Shown here: positions 26,712 through 35,189 of the stretch, one piece after another
Position numbering within the stretch: the stretch's first letter is position 1
How the letters are laid out: each line of letters opens with the position of its first letter
Assembly: GCF_000986785.1 (NCBI RefSeq)
Contig: NZ_LAYY01000001.1
Location: 62,001-126,000, forward strand
DNA: 64,000 nt
DNA from: Mesobacillus campisalis
Lineage (GTDB): Bacteria; Bacillota; Bacilli; Bacillales; Cytobacillaceae
Direction: 5' to 3'
Notes under the pieces: generated by a model
The model's input: only the letters and a program-made list of their open reading frames with translations
Databases searched by the model: none
Told to the model about the DNA's origin: nothing
Translations under genes and position numbers: made by a program

Positions 26712-27518
26712 CTACTGGCCATTTTTCAACACTTTGTTCATGCTGCCGCTCACATAGCCCTGAAGGTCAAGGGACACATACTTATAGCCGAATGACTGGA
26801 GGTTTTCCACGATTGCATTATGGTTGGATAAAACAAGCTGCATCTCCTGCGGTTCTACCTCGATCCTGGCAATGTCTTCATGGGTACGGACGCGCACCTG
26901 CCTGATTCCCAGGCTCTTGATATATGCCTCGGATTTCTCCACCTTGGTCAGCTTTTCCTGTGTAATTCTTTCTCCATAGGCAATTCGCGATGAAAGACAG
27001 GCAAAGGATGGTTTTTCCCAGGTAGGAAGATTTAATTGTTTGGAAAGCTCGCGGATTTCTTCCTTATAAAGGTTTGCTTCCTGAAGCGGTCCGCGTACCC
27101 CATGTTCCTGGGCTGCACGAACTCCTGGACGGTGCTCGCTCATATCATCCGCAATCAAGCCGTAGACAACATTCTTGAACCCTTTTTCCTGCATGATTGG
27201 GACGATTTCTTCGAACAGTCCATTTTTGCAGAAATAGCAGCGGTTCCGGTCATTTTCCGCATAACCCGGGATATTCAGTTCAGAGGTTTCAATCACCTGG
27301 TGGTTAGCCCCGATCCATTTGGCAAGCTTCTTTGCTTCTTCCAGTTCACTTGAAGGGTATGTCTCGGAATCAGCTGTTACGGCCAGGACCTTTTCGGTTC
27401 CTAAAACATCCACCGCTACTTTTAACAGCAGTGTGCTATCGACACCGCCGGAAAACGCAACAACGACATTGTCCATTTCTTTCAGAATTTCTTTCAGTTT
27501 TTCATATTTAGCTTGCAT
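26712..27518 (-). CDS. larE: Nickel-pincer cofactor sulfur transferase LarE
   Basis: 268 residues of the PP-loop ATPase type. FSGGVDST is the P-loop, and RCYFCKNGLFEE and KPSFACLSSRIAYG are conserved LarE blocks. A Cys in the second is in the region of the sacrificial cysteine. LarE adds sulfur to the pyridinium precursor in making the nickel-pincer nucleotide used by LarA. LarB and LarC, also needed, are not in this window. It precedes the PrpR-type regulator in the same direction (63 bases) and has a GTTGC-type operator about 50 bases upstream. Confidence 0.9.
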   Translation of the reverse strand: MQAKYEKLKEILKEMDNVVVAFSGGVDSTLLLKVAVDVLGTEKVLAVTADSETYPSSELEEAKKLAKWIGANHQVIETSELNIPGYAENDRNRCYFCKNGLFEEIVPIMQEKGFKNVVYGLIADDMSEHRPGVRAAQEHGVRGPLQEANLYKEEIRELSKQLNLPTWEKPSFACLSSRIAYGERITQEKLTKVEKSEAYIKSLGIRQVRVRTHEDIARIEVEPQEMQLVLSNHNAIVENLQSFGYKYVSLDLQGYVSGSMNKVLKNGQ

Positions 27519-27569
27519 TCTATATTCCCACCTGTCTAAGTTGTTTTCATTTATAATGACTTCCGGATA

Positions 27570-27584
27570 TTTGCATTTTGCAAC
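27570..27584. promoter_or_regulatory. GTTGC-N5-GCAAC-like operator before larE
   Basis: TTTGCATTTTGCAAC contains the perfect 13-base inverted repeat TTGCATTTTGCAA. It lies 52 bases upstream of the larE start. Confidence 0.6.
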
Positions 27585-27668
27585 ACATTTCCATTATAAG
27601 CGATTTCTTTTCAAAGGAAAAGCCATTTATAAAGCGATTTCAGCCATTATAATTAAAGATTTCTATAG

Positions 27669-27698
27669 AAAAAGGGCCCATAAAGGATGGACCCTTTT
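27669..27698 (-). terminator. Terminator of gntP
   Basis: On the minus strand AAAAGGGTCCAT, loop, ATGGGCCCTTTTTC. Confidence 0.88.
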
Positions 27699-27713
27699 CA
27701 TTATATTATCATC

Positions 27714-29087
27714 TTAAAGAATCATGTTGGCAATCAAAAGGCAGATAAATCCTGCGAACCACATAAGCGTCGTCGGCACAGACCATACCATGATTTGTTC
27801 TTTAACTTCTTTGATACCCAGCATACGGTTGGAAACCCAGAAGAAGCTGTCGTTAAAATATGAGAAGATAAGCGAACCCAAAGAAGCAGCCATAGCAGCA
27901 AGTGCCATATTTACATCCATTTGAGCAAGGATAGGTGCTGAAATGGAGGCTGCCGTAATCATGGCAACCGTTCCGCTACCCTGGATTAAACGAACCATCG
28001 TAGCAACAAAGAACGGAATGAGCACAGCCGGCATCGCAATATCAGCAATCTGCTGGGCAATGTAATCCCCTGTGCCGCTTTCGCGCAATACATTTCCAAG
28101 CGCTCCGCCGGCACCAGTAACAAGCAGGATAATACCCGCATCCTGGATTCCTTTTTCCATCTCTTCAAGCGTTTCCAAGCGTCCCCGCTGTCTGGCTAAA
28201 GCATAGATTGCAACTATCAGACCAATGGCAACCGCAATGATCGGCTGGCCAAGGAAGATCAGGATTCCATAAATACCTTGAGTTAACTCCAAAGCAGCCA
28301 GCGTAGTATTCACAAATATCAGCAGAATCGGAATTATAACTGGCATAATGGAACGTGCAAAGGAAGGCAGTTCTTTTGATCTGTCATTAATAATATCCAC
28401 CATTTCCGGATACGTCATTGGTTTTTCAGGTCTGGAGAAGCCTGATTCCGAATCATCAGGAATTTGGTAGATTTTCTTCCCTAGCCATTTTGCATACAAA
28501 ACACCGACAATCATCAGCGGAATCGCGAACACTAGACCCATTGCTATCATGATGCCAATGTCCACTCCGAAGATACCCGCTACTCCCAATGGACCCGGTG
28601 TTGGAGGGACCAATGAGTGTGTAAGCACTAGACCTACAGCTAAAGCAACACCAATTGAGATTACGGATTTCCCAGTTTTCCTGGAAAGCGTCTTAACCAA
28701 AGGATTCAAGATAACAAAGGCAGAGTCAAGAAAGATTGGAATTGAAATAATGTAACCGGCAATCGCCATTGCCCATTCTTCCCTTTTCTTTCCGACAAAT
28801 TTGATTAACGAGTAGGCTAGTGTTTCGGCAGCACCTGAAATTTCGAGGATGCGGCCCATCATGACACCAAGACCAATTACGATACCGACCGATGCAAGCG
28901 TGCTCCCGAATCCTCCGGAAATGGCCGCAGCCACATCACCAGGAACCATGCCTCCCACAAGACCCGCAATCGAAGCAGCAATAATCAATGCCACGAAAGC
29001 GTGGATTTTCGTTTTTAAAACAAGCAAAATTAGTACAATTACCCCTAGTATTAATCCGGAAACCATTTGGATGCCTGTTGGTTCCAT
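27714..29087 (-). CDS. GntP-family sugar-acid:H+ symporter
   Basis: 457 residues with about twelve membrane helices. HSLVPPTPGPLGVAGIFGVDIG is a strong GntP family block. This family imports gluconate and related aldonates. With the DUF1537 kinase, PdxA2 and LarA-like genes downstream, threonate or erythronate is a likely cargo. It has its own terminator and is probably a separate transcript. A cre-like site (29107-29120) and a GTTGC-type operator (29296-29310) lie upstream. Confidence 0.9.
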   Translation of the reverse strand: MEPTGIQMVSGLILGVIVLILLVLKTKIHAFVALIIAASIAGLVGGMVPGDVAAAISGGFGSTLASVGIVIGLGVMMGRILEISGAAETLAYSLIKFVGKKREEWAMAIAGYIISIPIFLDSAFVILNPLVKTLSRKTGKSVISIGVALAVGLVLTHSLVPPTPGPLGVAGIFGVDIGIMIAMGLVFAIPLMIVGVLYAKWLGKKIYQIPDDSESGFSRPEKPMTYPEMVDIINDRSKELPSFARSIMPVIIPILLIFVNTTLAALELTQGIYGILIFLGQPIIAVAIGLIVAIYALARQRGRLETLEEMEKGIQDAGIILLVTGAGGALGNVLRESGTGDYIAQQIADIAMPAVLIPFFVATMVRLIQGSGTVAMITAASISAPILAQMDVNMALAAMAASLGSLIFSYFNDSFFWVSNRMLGIKEVKEQIMVWSVPTTLMWFAGFICLLIANMIL

Positions 29088-29106
29088 AGTATACTCCCCC
29101 TTGTTC

Positions 29107-29120
29107 TGTAAATGTTTTCA
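29107..29120. promoter_or_regulatory. cre-like site upstream of gntP
   Basis: TGTAAATGTTTTCA matches TGWAANCGNTNWCA except at one core position. It lies 20 bases upstream of the gntP start codon. Confidence 0.5.
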
Positions 29121-29295
29121 TTTAAAGTTAAAAAATATGGATGGATACCATTTCTCATTTTTGACATAAAAAGGACGTTACATTCTACGAGGCCAGAGCG
29201 CTTTCATCATCAAAAGAAGGCGGTTTCAAATCAGTCAAAACATCCCCGATGATTACTTGGCAGGGAAGCCTTTAGAAGTGCACGGACAGGAATGT

Positions 29296-29310
29296 GTTTC
29301 ATTTTGCAAC
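29296..29310. promoter_or_regulatory. GTTGC-N5-GCAAC-like operator upstream of gntP
   Basis: GTTTCATTTTGCAAC has one mismatch to the inverted repeat found before larE and the DUF1537 gene. Confidence 0.45.
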
Positions 29311-29667
29311 TTCCAGATATAGGATGGGTTTTGCCTGCTGTTTTCGCCGCACTGCAAGTGCTTACAATAAAAGGAATAAACTAGACAGATTTGTTAGAAC
29401 CTAATTTTGTAAGCGCGGTTATTATGGAGCAAGCTAAGCTTCACCGGAAGAGATAGCATAAAATGCAACACTTTTCCAATTGAACTTCCAAATTAATGTA
29501 GAACATATGAGAAATGTTGTTTATCGCATCACTTGTTGCTGTAAGTGAATTCTATCGCCTTCTGGCCATCTTGTCAAGGGGACTTTGTGGACATTTTATA
29601 TTATTTTATGTTTCTTTTTTCAACAGTTTTGTATTTTCATTGAGGCATCTTTTTCTCATAATAAAAC

Positions 29668-29715
29668 AAAGGGACGGTTCTCATGCTTCCTCTGAAGCAC
29701 GAGAACCGTCCCTTT
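29668..29715. repeat. REP-like palindrome, copy C
   Basis: AAAGGGACGGTTCTCATGC and its inverted partner around GAGAACCGTCCCTTT. This copy overlaps the end of the MFS gene and supplies its last residues and stop codon. Confidence 0.88.
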
Positions 29716-30904
29716 GCATCAATAGTACCCCAATTAACCCGATTGCTGAAAAGACGACGGGGGTAATAAACCCGTAGTAGTAACCATGAAATTGATCTAA
29801 TACGAGACCAAAAATGCTGGGCAGCAAGACGGCGCTCAAGAAACCGCCTGTGTTCGCGAACCCCGAGGCGATGCCTGACTCGCCCACCGGAAAAGATTGC
29901 CGCACCGCAGCGAATGTTAAGGCGTTGGCGCCGTATGCAAGACCTATCACAAAGAAAAGGATGGTCAAAAAGAAAAGCGGCGGATTCGCCCCAGTAACGA
30001 GGAAGGCTGACCAGCACAGAACAATTAAGGCATGCACGACGATATAAGGCTTTTTAATCATTCCCAGCATGCTTGATAGCTGACCAGCCAATGGAGCACC
30101 GATGAGAGCTCCCACCAAACCGATTAAAACGAGCTGGCTGCCTTCCGTCCGGGACATTCCGTACACATCCATCCCATAAGGCACCGCCCATGAACCGATG
30201 AAACCCACATAGGTACCGACAAGCCCAAAGTGGCAGAGAAACAGCGCCCATGCTTGCCGGCTGGACATGATCCTCCGCAACAGCCCGGCCGTTTTTTCAC
30301 GTTTGATTTTCCTTTTCTCAAACAGGGGCTGATTTGGTTTTTTCACCAGTACAAAGTAGAGAAGAAACGCACATACACATAAAAGGATCCCAGTCGAAAA
30401 AAACGCTGGTCGCCATCCAAGGAGATCAATCCAGGCTGCAAACGGGACGGTCGCCACCAGAAACCCGAGGCTCCCCGTCATCGCCGCAATTCCAATTAAA
30501 GAGGAAAATTCCCTGACATTGAACCACCGGCTCAAAATCAGCACCATATTGACCCAGATGGTCGCATCGCCAATTCCCGTAAGGGTCCTGGCAAAAAACA
30601 AGACCACTTCATGTGTGCCAAGACTGTAAATGATGGTTCCCGTCCCGGTTAGAAGAGGACCGCCGACCAGAAAAAAGTTGGGCCCAAAGCGGTCCGCAAA
30701 CAGCCCCATCGGAATTTGCAGCGCCGTATAAACCAAAAACTGAATGCTCGCCAGGAGCCCAATAGTCGAAGCATTCACCGAAAACTCCCTCATCACTTCA
30801 TTTGTGACCAAACCCGGAGCTGTCCGCTGAGTGGACATCAATAGATAGGTAAACAGCACACAACCCAAAACAATCCACCTGTATCGTAAATTTTGTTTAT
30901 CCAA
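29681..30904 (-). CDS. MFS transporter with a repeat-encoded C terminus
   Basis: About 407 residues with twelve membrane helices. The MFS loop GLFADRFGPNFFLVGGPLL is visible, and the overall type is that of the ACS/NNP-like or sugar-phosphate-like importers. The start chosen is TTG at 30904 with GGGAG upstream. A TTG at 30934 lacks a site. The last residues (QRDGSRASEEA) are translated from a REP palindrome, which also provides the TGA stop, so the original C terminus was probably replaced. The substrate is unknown and no regulator or enzyme is clearly linked. Confidence 0.82.
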   Translation of the reverse strand: MDKQNLRYRWIVLGCVLFTYLLMSTQRTAPGLVTNEVMREFSVNASTIGLLASIQFLVYTALQIPMGLFADRFGPNFFLVGGPLLTGTGTIIYSLGTHEVVLFFARTLTGIGDATIWVNMVLILSRWFNVREFSSLIGIAAMTGSLGFLVATVPFAAWIDLLGWRPAFFSTGILLCVCAFLLYFVLVKKPNQPLFEKRKIKREKTAGLLRRIMSSRQAWALFLCHFGLVGTYVGFIGSWAVPYGMDVYGMSRTEGSQLVLIGLVGALIGAPLAGQLSSMLGMIKKPYIVVHALIVLCWSAFLVTGANPPLFFLTILFFVIGLAYGANALTFAAVRQSFPVGESGIASGFANTGGFLSAVLLPSIFGLVLDQFHGYYYGFITPVVFSAIGLIGVLLMQRDGSRASEEA

Positions 30905-31080
30905 TCTCTTATGCTCCCACTGGTTTTTATACAATATATGGAGGTTCCTAATGCGGTAGAATCTTTGCTTGCTTACTTGGGTCGAGTGTTAAAAAAAGGA
31001 GGCGGAAGTACACGGGACGAGGGATTCATTTTTATTGTGTACTTAGCACATAGTGTAAGTAGGTGAAAATATCCAAAGAA

Positions 31081-31126
31081 AAAGGGACGGTTCTTGTGCT
31101 TCTTTTGAAGCACAAGAACCGTCCCC
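31081..31126. repeat. REP-like palindrome, copy D
   Basis: AAAGGGACGGTTCTTGTGCTTC and inverted GAAGCACAAGAACCGTCCCC, almost perfect arms. It lies six bases after the sstT stop codon. Confidence 0.9.
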
Positions 31127-31131
31127 AAGTT

Positions 31132-32370
31132 TTACGCGATTTCGTGTATTTCTGCTGCTTTACCTTCTTTGCGCAGTTCTTTATATTCTGCTGCGGCGGT
31201 GAAAACGACATCTGTTGATGAATTGAGTGCCGTTTCAACGGAGTCCTGAACGACACCGATGATGAAGCCGACTCCAACAATCTGCATCGCCACTTCATTT
31301 GGAATACCAAACAAGCTGCTTGCCAGAGGAATCAGGAGCAGTGAACCGCCTGCGACACCGGAAGCTCCGCATGCACTGACAGCTGCCAATACACTAAGGA
31401 TGAGGGCTGTGGCGAAATCCACCTGGATGCCCAATGTATGAACCGCAGCAAGTGTCAGGACGGAAATTGTAATCGCAGCGCCCGCCATATTGATGGTGGC
31501 TCCCAGCGGGATGGAAACAGAATAAGAATCTTTATTTAAGCCCAGCTTTTTGGCCAATTCCATGTTCACAGGAATGTTTGCGGCGGAGCTTCTGGTAAAG
31601 AAGGCCGTCATTCCGCTTACTTTTACAGCCGTCCAAACCAGCGGATATGGGTTTCTCCGTGCCGTCACATAAACGAGCAGCGGATTCATGACAAAAGCCA
31701 CAAAGAGCATGCACCCGACTAGGACAGCAAGAAGCTTTCCGTACCCTAATAGGGACTCAAGACCATTGGTCGTGATGGATTCGATGACAAGCCCCATGAT
31801 TCCGAACGGCGCAAACTTGATGACCCAGCCTACCATTTTCGTAACAGCATCTGAAATATTGGATATCAATGTTTTAGTTGAATCAGATGCACTTCTTAAA
31901 GCAAAACCGAGAACCAGCGCCCACGCTAAAATCCCAATATAGTTTGCATTCGCAATCGCATTGAATGGATTATCGACGACGTTCATCAATAATGTACGAA
32001 GAACCTCCACTACACCGCCAGGGGCGGTAAAACCTTCAGCGCCTGTCGCCAGTGTCAGCTCGACAGGGAATAAAAAGCTGGCGATTACGCCCACCACCGC
32101 CGCAAAAAAGGTCCCTGACAGATAAAGCGCGATAACGGTTTTCATATTGGTTTTCGCACCTTTTTTATGCTGGACGATGGCTGCCATCACCAAAAAGAAT
32201 ACAAGTACAGGTGCGATCCCTTTTAACGCACCCACGAATAAAGATCCGAGGATGACAAGCGGTTTCCCTGCACTGGGAGCCAGTACGGCAAGCAGGATCC
32301 CGACTGCCAATCCAATCATGATTTGCTTCACGAGGCTCAGCCTGCTCCACATTCCCCATAAACTTTTCAT
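31132..32370 (-). CDS. sstT: Serine/threonine:Na+ symporter SstT
   Basis: 412 residues of the dicarboxylate/amino acid:cation symporter family. [22 protein letters not shown] opens the protein, and [12 protein letters not shown] (HP1) and [17 protein letters not shown] are the substrate and Na+ binding segments. The length and block pattern match SstT rather than GltP or DctA. GGGGGA lies upstream of the ATG. It is monocistronic, with a sigma-A promoter at 32488-32516 and a leader of about 110 bases. Confidence 0.9.
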   Translation of the reverse strand: MKSLWGMWSRLSLVKQIMIGLAVGILLAVLAPSAGKPLVILGSLFVGALKGIAPVLVFFLVMAAIVQHKKGAKTNMKTVIALYLSGTFFAAVVGVIASFLFPVELTLATGAEGFTAPGGVVEVLRTLLMNVVDNPFNAIANANYIGILAWALVLGFALRSASDSTKTLISNISDAVTKMVGWVIKFAPFGIMGLVIESITTNGLESLLGYGKLLAVLVGCMLFVAFVMNPLLVYVTARRNPYPLVWTAVKVSGMTAFFTRSSAANIPVNMELAKKLGLNKDSYSVSIPLGATINMAGAAITISVLTLAAVHTLGIQVDFATALILSVLAAVSACGASGVAGGSLLLIPLASSLFGIPNEVAMQIVGVGFIIGVVQDSVETALNSSTDVVFTAAAEYKELRKEGKAAEIHEIA

Positions 32371-32456
32371 AGAAATATTCCCCCATTATTCTAGTCTGTT
32401 AAAATAATAACCATTAGAAAGAATTATAAATGCCTAAATCATCTGCAGTCCCTTCT

Positions 32457-32477
32457 AAAAAGACAACTGTCTTTTTG
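32457..32477 (-). other. 5' hairpin in the sstT leader
   Basis: On the minus strand AAAAAGACAGTTGTCTTTTT forms an eight-base-pair hairpin at about the expected transcription start. It may stabilise the mRNA 5' end. It has a T run but lies too close to the start to be a normal attenuator. Confidence 0.4.
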
Positions 32478-32487
32478 CGATAGATTT

Positions 32488-32516
32488 ATTATAGCTTTTC
32501 TTATACTACTTTACAA
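32488..32516 (-). promoter_or_regulatory. Sigma-A promoter of sstT
   Basis: TTGTAA (32511-32516), 17-base spacer, TATAAT (32488-32493) on the minus strand. Confidence 0.75.
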
Positions 32517-32567
32517 TAATAAAAATACTATGTAAAGAATAGTTTTACAATTCAGAATAGATGGCAC

Positions 32568-32609
32568 AAAAAAGCATAACCCTTCTTCAATGGAGGAAAG
32601 GTTATGCTT
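32568..32609 (-). terminator. Terminator of the aldo/keto reductase gene
   Basis: On the minus strand AGCATAACC, loop, GGTTATGCT followed by TTTTTT. Confidence 0.88.
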
Positions 32610-32628
32610 GATAGGTGCATAAGTACGA

Positions 32629-33468
32629 TTATATTTTATCAAAGTCATCCGGATCCGCAAACTGGCGCTGGTCCTGATTAAGGGCATTGATTTGCTCCAT
32701 GTCTTCCTGTGTGAGTTCAAAATCAAAGACATCCGCATTTTCAGCGATACGGTGCGGCTTGACCGACTTAGGGATCGTTACGACTCCAGTCTGGATATCC
32801 CAGCGAATGATGATTTGGGCGGTGGATTTATTATATTTATTGGCGATTTCAACCAAGGCTGGTTCCTCGAGCAGGCCGCCTTGCATCAGCGGTGACCATG
32901 CTTCAAGCTGGATGCTGTGCTTTTTGCAGAATTCATGCAGTTCCCGCTGATTAAATCGCGGATGATATTCCACCTGATTGACCATTGGGACAATTTCGCT
33001 ATTGGCAATGAGTTCTTCAAGATGGTGAATCTTAAAATTGCTTACCCCAATGGCGCGGACACGGCCATCTTTATAAAGCTTTTCAAGCGCCTTCCACGTT
33101 TCAACATATTTGCCCTGGGAAGGAAGAGGCCAATGAATCAAATAAAGATCCAGGTAGTCCAACCCCAGTTTCTTCATGCTGGTTTCAAATGCAGCTAGAG
33201 TAGCTTCATAGCCTTGGTCGGCGTTCCAGACTTTTGTCGTGATGAACAGCTCTTCCCTAGGTACATTGGACTCGGCAATCGCTTGGCCGACTCCCTCTTC
33301 ATTTTTGTACACGGCAGCTGTATCAATGCTTCTGTAGCCCAATTCAAGAGACGTTTTGACAGAATTGACAACTTCCTCGCCGTCCTTGACCAGGAAAACA
33401 CCAAGGCCCAGCCATGGCATTTTCACCCCATTATGTAAAGTAGTCGTGCTTTGTAGACCATTCGTCAT
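32629..33468 (-). CDS. Aldo/keto reductase (YvgN/YtbE-like)
   Basis: 279 residues forming a TIM barrel that uses NADPH. The catalytic tetrad Asp/Tyr/Lys/His is visible in YRSIDTAAVYKNEEGVG, FITTKVWN and YLIHWPLP. IPKSVKPHRIAENADVFDFEL is the cofactor-binding C-terminal block. It resembles B. subtilis YvgN (methylglyoxal/glyoxal reductase) over its full length. GAAGGAG precedes the ATG. It probably detoxifies reactive aldehydes, but the true substrate is open. Confidence 0.9.
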   Translation of the reverse strand: MTNGLQSTTTLHNGVKMPWLGLGVFLVKDGEEVVNSVKTSLELGYRSIDTAAVYKNEEGVGQAIAESNVPREELFITTKVWNADQGYEATLAAFETSMKKLGLDYLDLYLIHWPLPSQGKYVETWKALEKLYKDGRVRAIGVSNFKIHHLEELIANSEIVPMVNQVEYHPRFNQRELHEFCKKHSIQLEAWSPLMQGGLLEEPALVEIANKYNKSTAQIIIRWDIQTGVVTIPKSVKPHRIAENADVFDFELTQEDMEQINALNQDQRQFADPDDFDKI

Positions 33469-33495
33469 CGTTTGTCACTCCTTCAATATATAGAA

Positions 33496-34344
33496 TTATA
33501 GGTTCACATAGTCTCTCCATTTATGAGTGGGCTTCCAATTCAGGAGTTTCTTGGCTTTTTCATTGTTTAGCAGAGGTTCGAAGCCCGATAGTTCCTTCCT
33601 GAAGTCTTTCACATCCGGAAAGCATTTTTCCATCAATTGTTTGCTCTCGATATCCATACTGGTTTCATCCGCCCCGATGTTTAGGGCAACAGAACCCAGC
33701 CCGTCTGTCTCAACGGCCAGCCGGTAAGCAGTTGCTGCATCACGTGTATCAATATAACTCCATAAAATCGGTATGCGCTGTTCAGGATCATGGATGAACC
33801 CTGGAAAGTTCTGATACATTTCAGGAGAAATGACATTTCCCAGCCTGAAGGATACTACTTGCATTCCGGTCCTCCGGTGGATCATATGAGCTGTTTCCTC
33901 ATTGACAATTTTGGATAACCCATAGCTTTCTTCCGGCAGCTGCGGATGCTCTTCATCAATTGGTACATATTGCGGACCGAGGTTTTGCCTGGAAAAACAA
34001 ATACCGTAGGAAGATTCACTTGATGAGATAACGGCCTTTTTTATTCCCAAATTTCCCGCTGCTTCCAAAATGTTATACGTGCTCATCACATTGTTTTGGA
34101 AGGTGACTTCGTTTGGATGGGAATAGGCAACCGGAATCGCAGCTAGATGCACGACCGCATCGGCACCTGCCAATACCCCATACACCTCACCCAGATTGGT
34201 CAAGTCTGTAATGACCGTCCTGCAAAGTGCTTCTTTTGGATGCTTCAGGTCAGCATTTACCACTTCATACTCATGTTCCAAAAATTCGGTTATGACGGCA
34301 GAACCAAGCAAACCGCTTCCACCTGTAATGACTACCTTTTTCAT
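33496..34344 (-). CDS. NAD-dependent epimerase/dehydratase family protein
   Basis: About 282 residues of the extended SDR type. KKVVITGGSGLLGSAVI is the NAD-binding glycine motif. The usual YxxxK is seen as ESYGLSKIVNEE, and VISSSESSYG supplies the Ser. NIGADETSMDIESKQLM is a late substrate-domain segment. The ATG at 34344 (MKKVVITGG) is preferred over the TTG two codons earlier. It lies 27 bases upstream of the aldo/keto reductase gene in the same direction and could be cotranscribed. The sugar or other substrate is unknown. Confidence 0.83.
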   Translation of the reverse strand: MKKVVITGGSGLLGSAVITEFLEHEYEVVNADLKHPKEALCRTVITDLTNLGEVYGVLAGADAVVHLAAIPVAYSHPNEVTFQNNVMSTYNILEAAGNLGIKKAVISSSESSYGICFSRQNLGPQYVPIDEEHPQLPEESYGLSKIVNEETAHMIHRRTGMQVVSFRLGNVISPEMYQNFPGFIHDPEQRIPILWSYIDTRDAATAYRLAVETDGLGSVALNIGADETSMDIESKQLMEKCFPDVKDFRKELSGFEPLLNNEKAKKLLNWKPTHKWRDYVNL

Positions 34345-34435
34345 TTTCAATTCCCCATTCCCGGAACTACTTAGTTTGTCCTTTGACTGAACTAAGTATA
34401 TGCAAAAAACTTTAGTTTTTCAAGTAAAAAGAGAC

Positions 34436-34482
34436 AGAGGGACGGTTCTATTGCTTCAATGAAGCGCGAGAACCGTCCCTCT
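34436..34482. repeat. REP-like palindrome, copy E
   Basis: AGAGGGACGGTTCTATTGCTTC and inverted GAAGCGCGAGAACCGTCCCTCT. It lies about five bases after the stop codon of the thioredoxin-like gene. Confidence 0.88.
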
Positions 34483-34486
34483 GCTT

Positions 34487-35041
34487 TTATTTCAATGCTG
34501 CCAGCATGTCCTTGGTGATTGATTCCCAAAGAGCTTTGTCTTCTGTCAGGCCTTTTTGGAAAGCCGGAATGGCTTTTTTAAATGCCTCGTCAAACTCAGG
34601 TGTGCCTTTTGGAGGCAAAGACCCAAATAATTCATCAGCAAGTCTTTGGGCTTCCGGTGCACGCGGCCCCCATTTTGCCACTTCCTCGCCCTCCTGGTCA
34701 ATCAAGACAATGATCGGAATCGAGCGTGATTTCCCATTGGTTAAATATTGATCCATCAGTTCGAGATTCTCATCCCGAATAAAGTAGCGGACATCAATAA
34801 GCGCCTCATTGGCGATCCTCAGGAATAATGGGATGTTGACCATCGCATCTCCGCACCAGTCTGCCGTAAGAATGAGTGCCCGAAGCTTCTTATCCTGAAG
34901 TCCGTGAAGGAAGCCCCTTTGATTCTCTTCAAGGTGACTTGAATTGTACACTTTCAGCAAGCCCTCCCGATTCACTTTCATGCTTGAAATATATTCGGTT
35001 GTCGTCATTCCCTGCTTAAACCACTCATTTAATGATTTCAT
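34487..35041 (-). CDS. Thioredoxin-family protein with a single active-site Cys
   Basis: 184 residues with a thioredoxin fold. The active-site segment is LILTADWCGDAMVNIPLF, so the usual WCGPC/WCxxC has only its first cysteine (WCGDA). SIPIIVLIDQEGEEVAKWG carries the cis-Pro region. Without the second Cys it cannot form the standard disulfide, and a monothiol, glutathione- or bacillithiol-linked role is possible. Bacillus has several such WCGDA-type proteins of unknown role. No operon partner is evident. Confidence 0.8.
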   Translation of the reverse strand: MKSLNEWFKQGMTTTEYISSMKVNREGLLKVYNSSHLEENQRGFLHGLQDKKLRALILTADWCGDAMVNIPLFLRIANEALIDVRYFIRDENLELMDQYLTNGKSRSIPIIVLIDQEGEEVAKWGPRAPEAQRLADELFGSLPPKGTPEFDEAFKKAIPAFQKGLTEDKALWESITKDMLAALK

Positions 35042-35189
35042 ATTGACACCTCGCCCTTTTGTAGTGACTTTTTATAGAATTCCCTGACAGGAGCATTCCC
35101 TCAATTGATTATACACAATTTTTCACCTGAACCTGGGTTTTAACACTCATACTACTTATTAACTGTACTCACTGGAAACCCTTATTGCC

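Larger units (their letters stand above)
29088..29667. other. Long upstream region of gntP
   Basis: 580 bases without a gene. It contains a cre-like site (29107-29120), one operator-like inverted repeat (29296-29310) and a TGCAAC half-site at 29464-29469. No convincing sigma-54 -24/-12 or sigma-A promoter was recognised. Confidence 0.45.
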
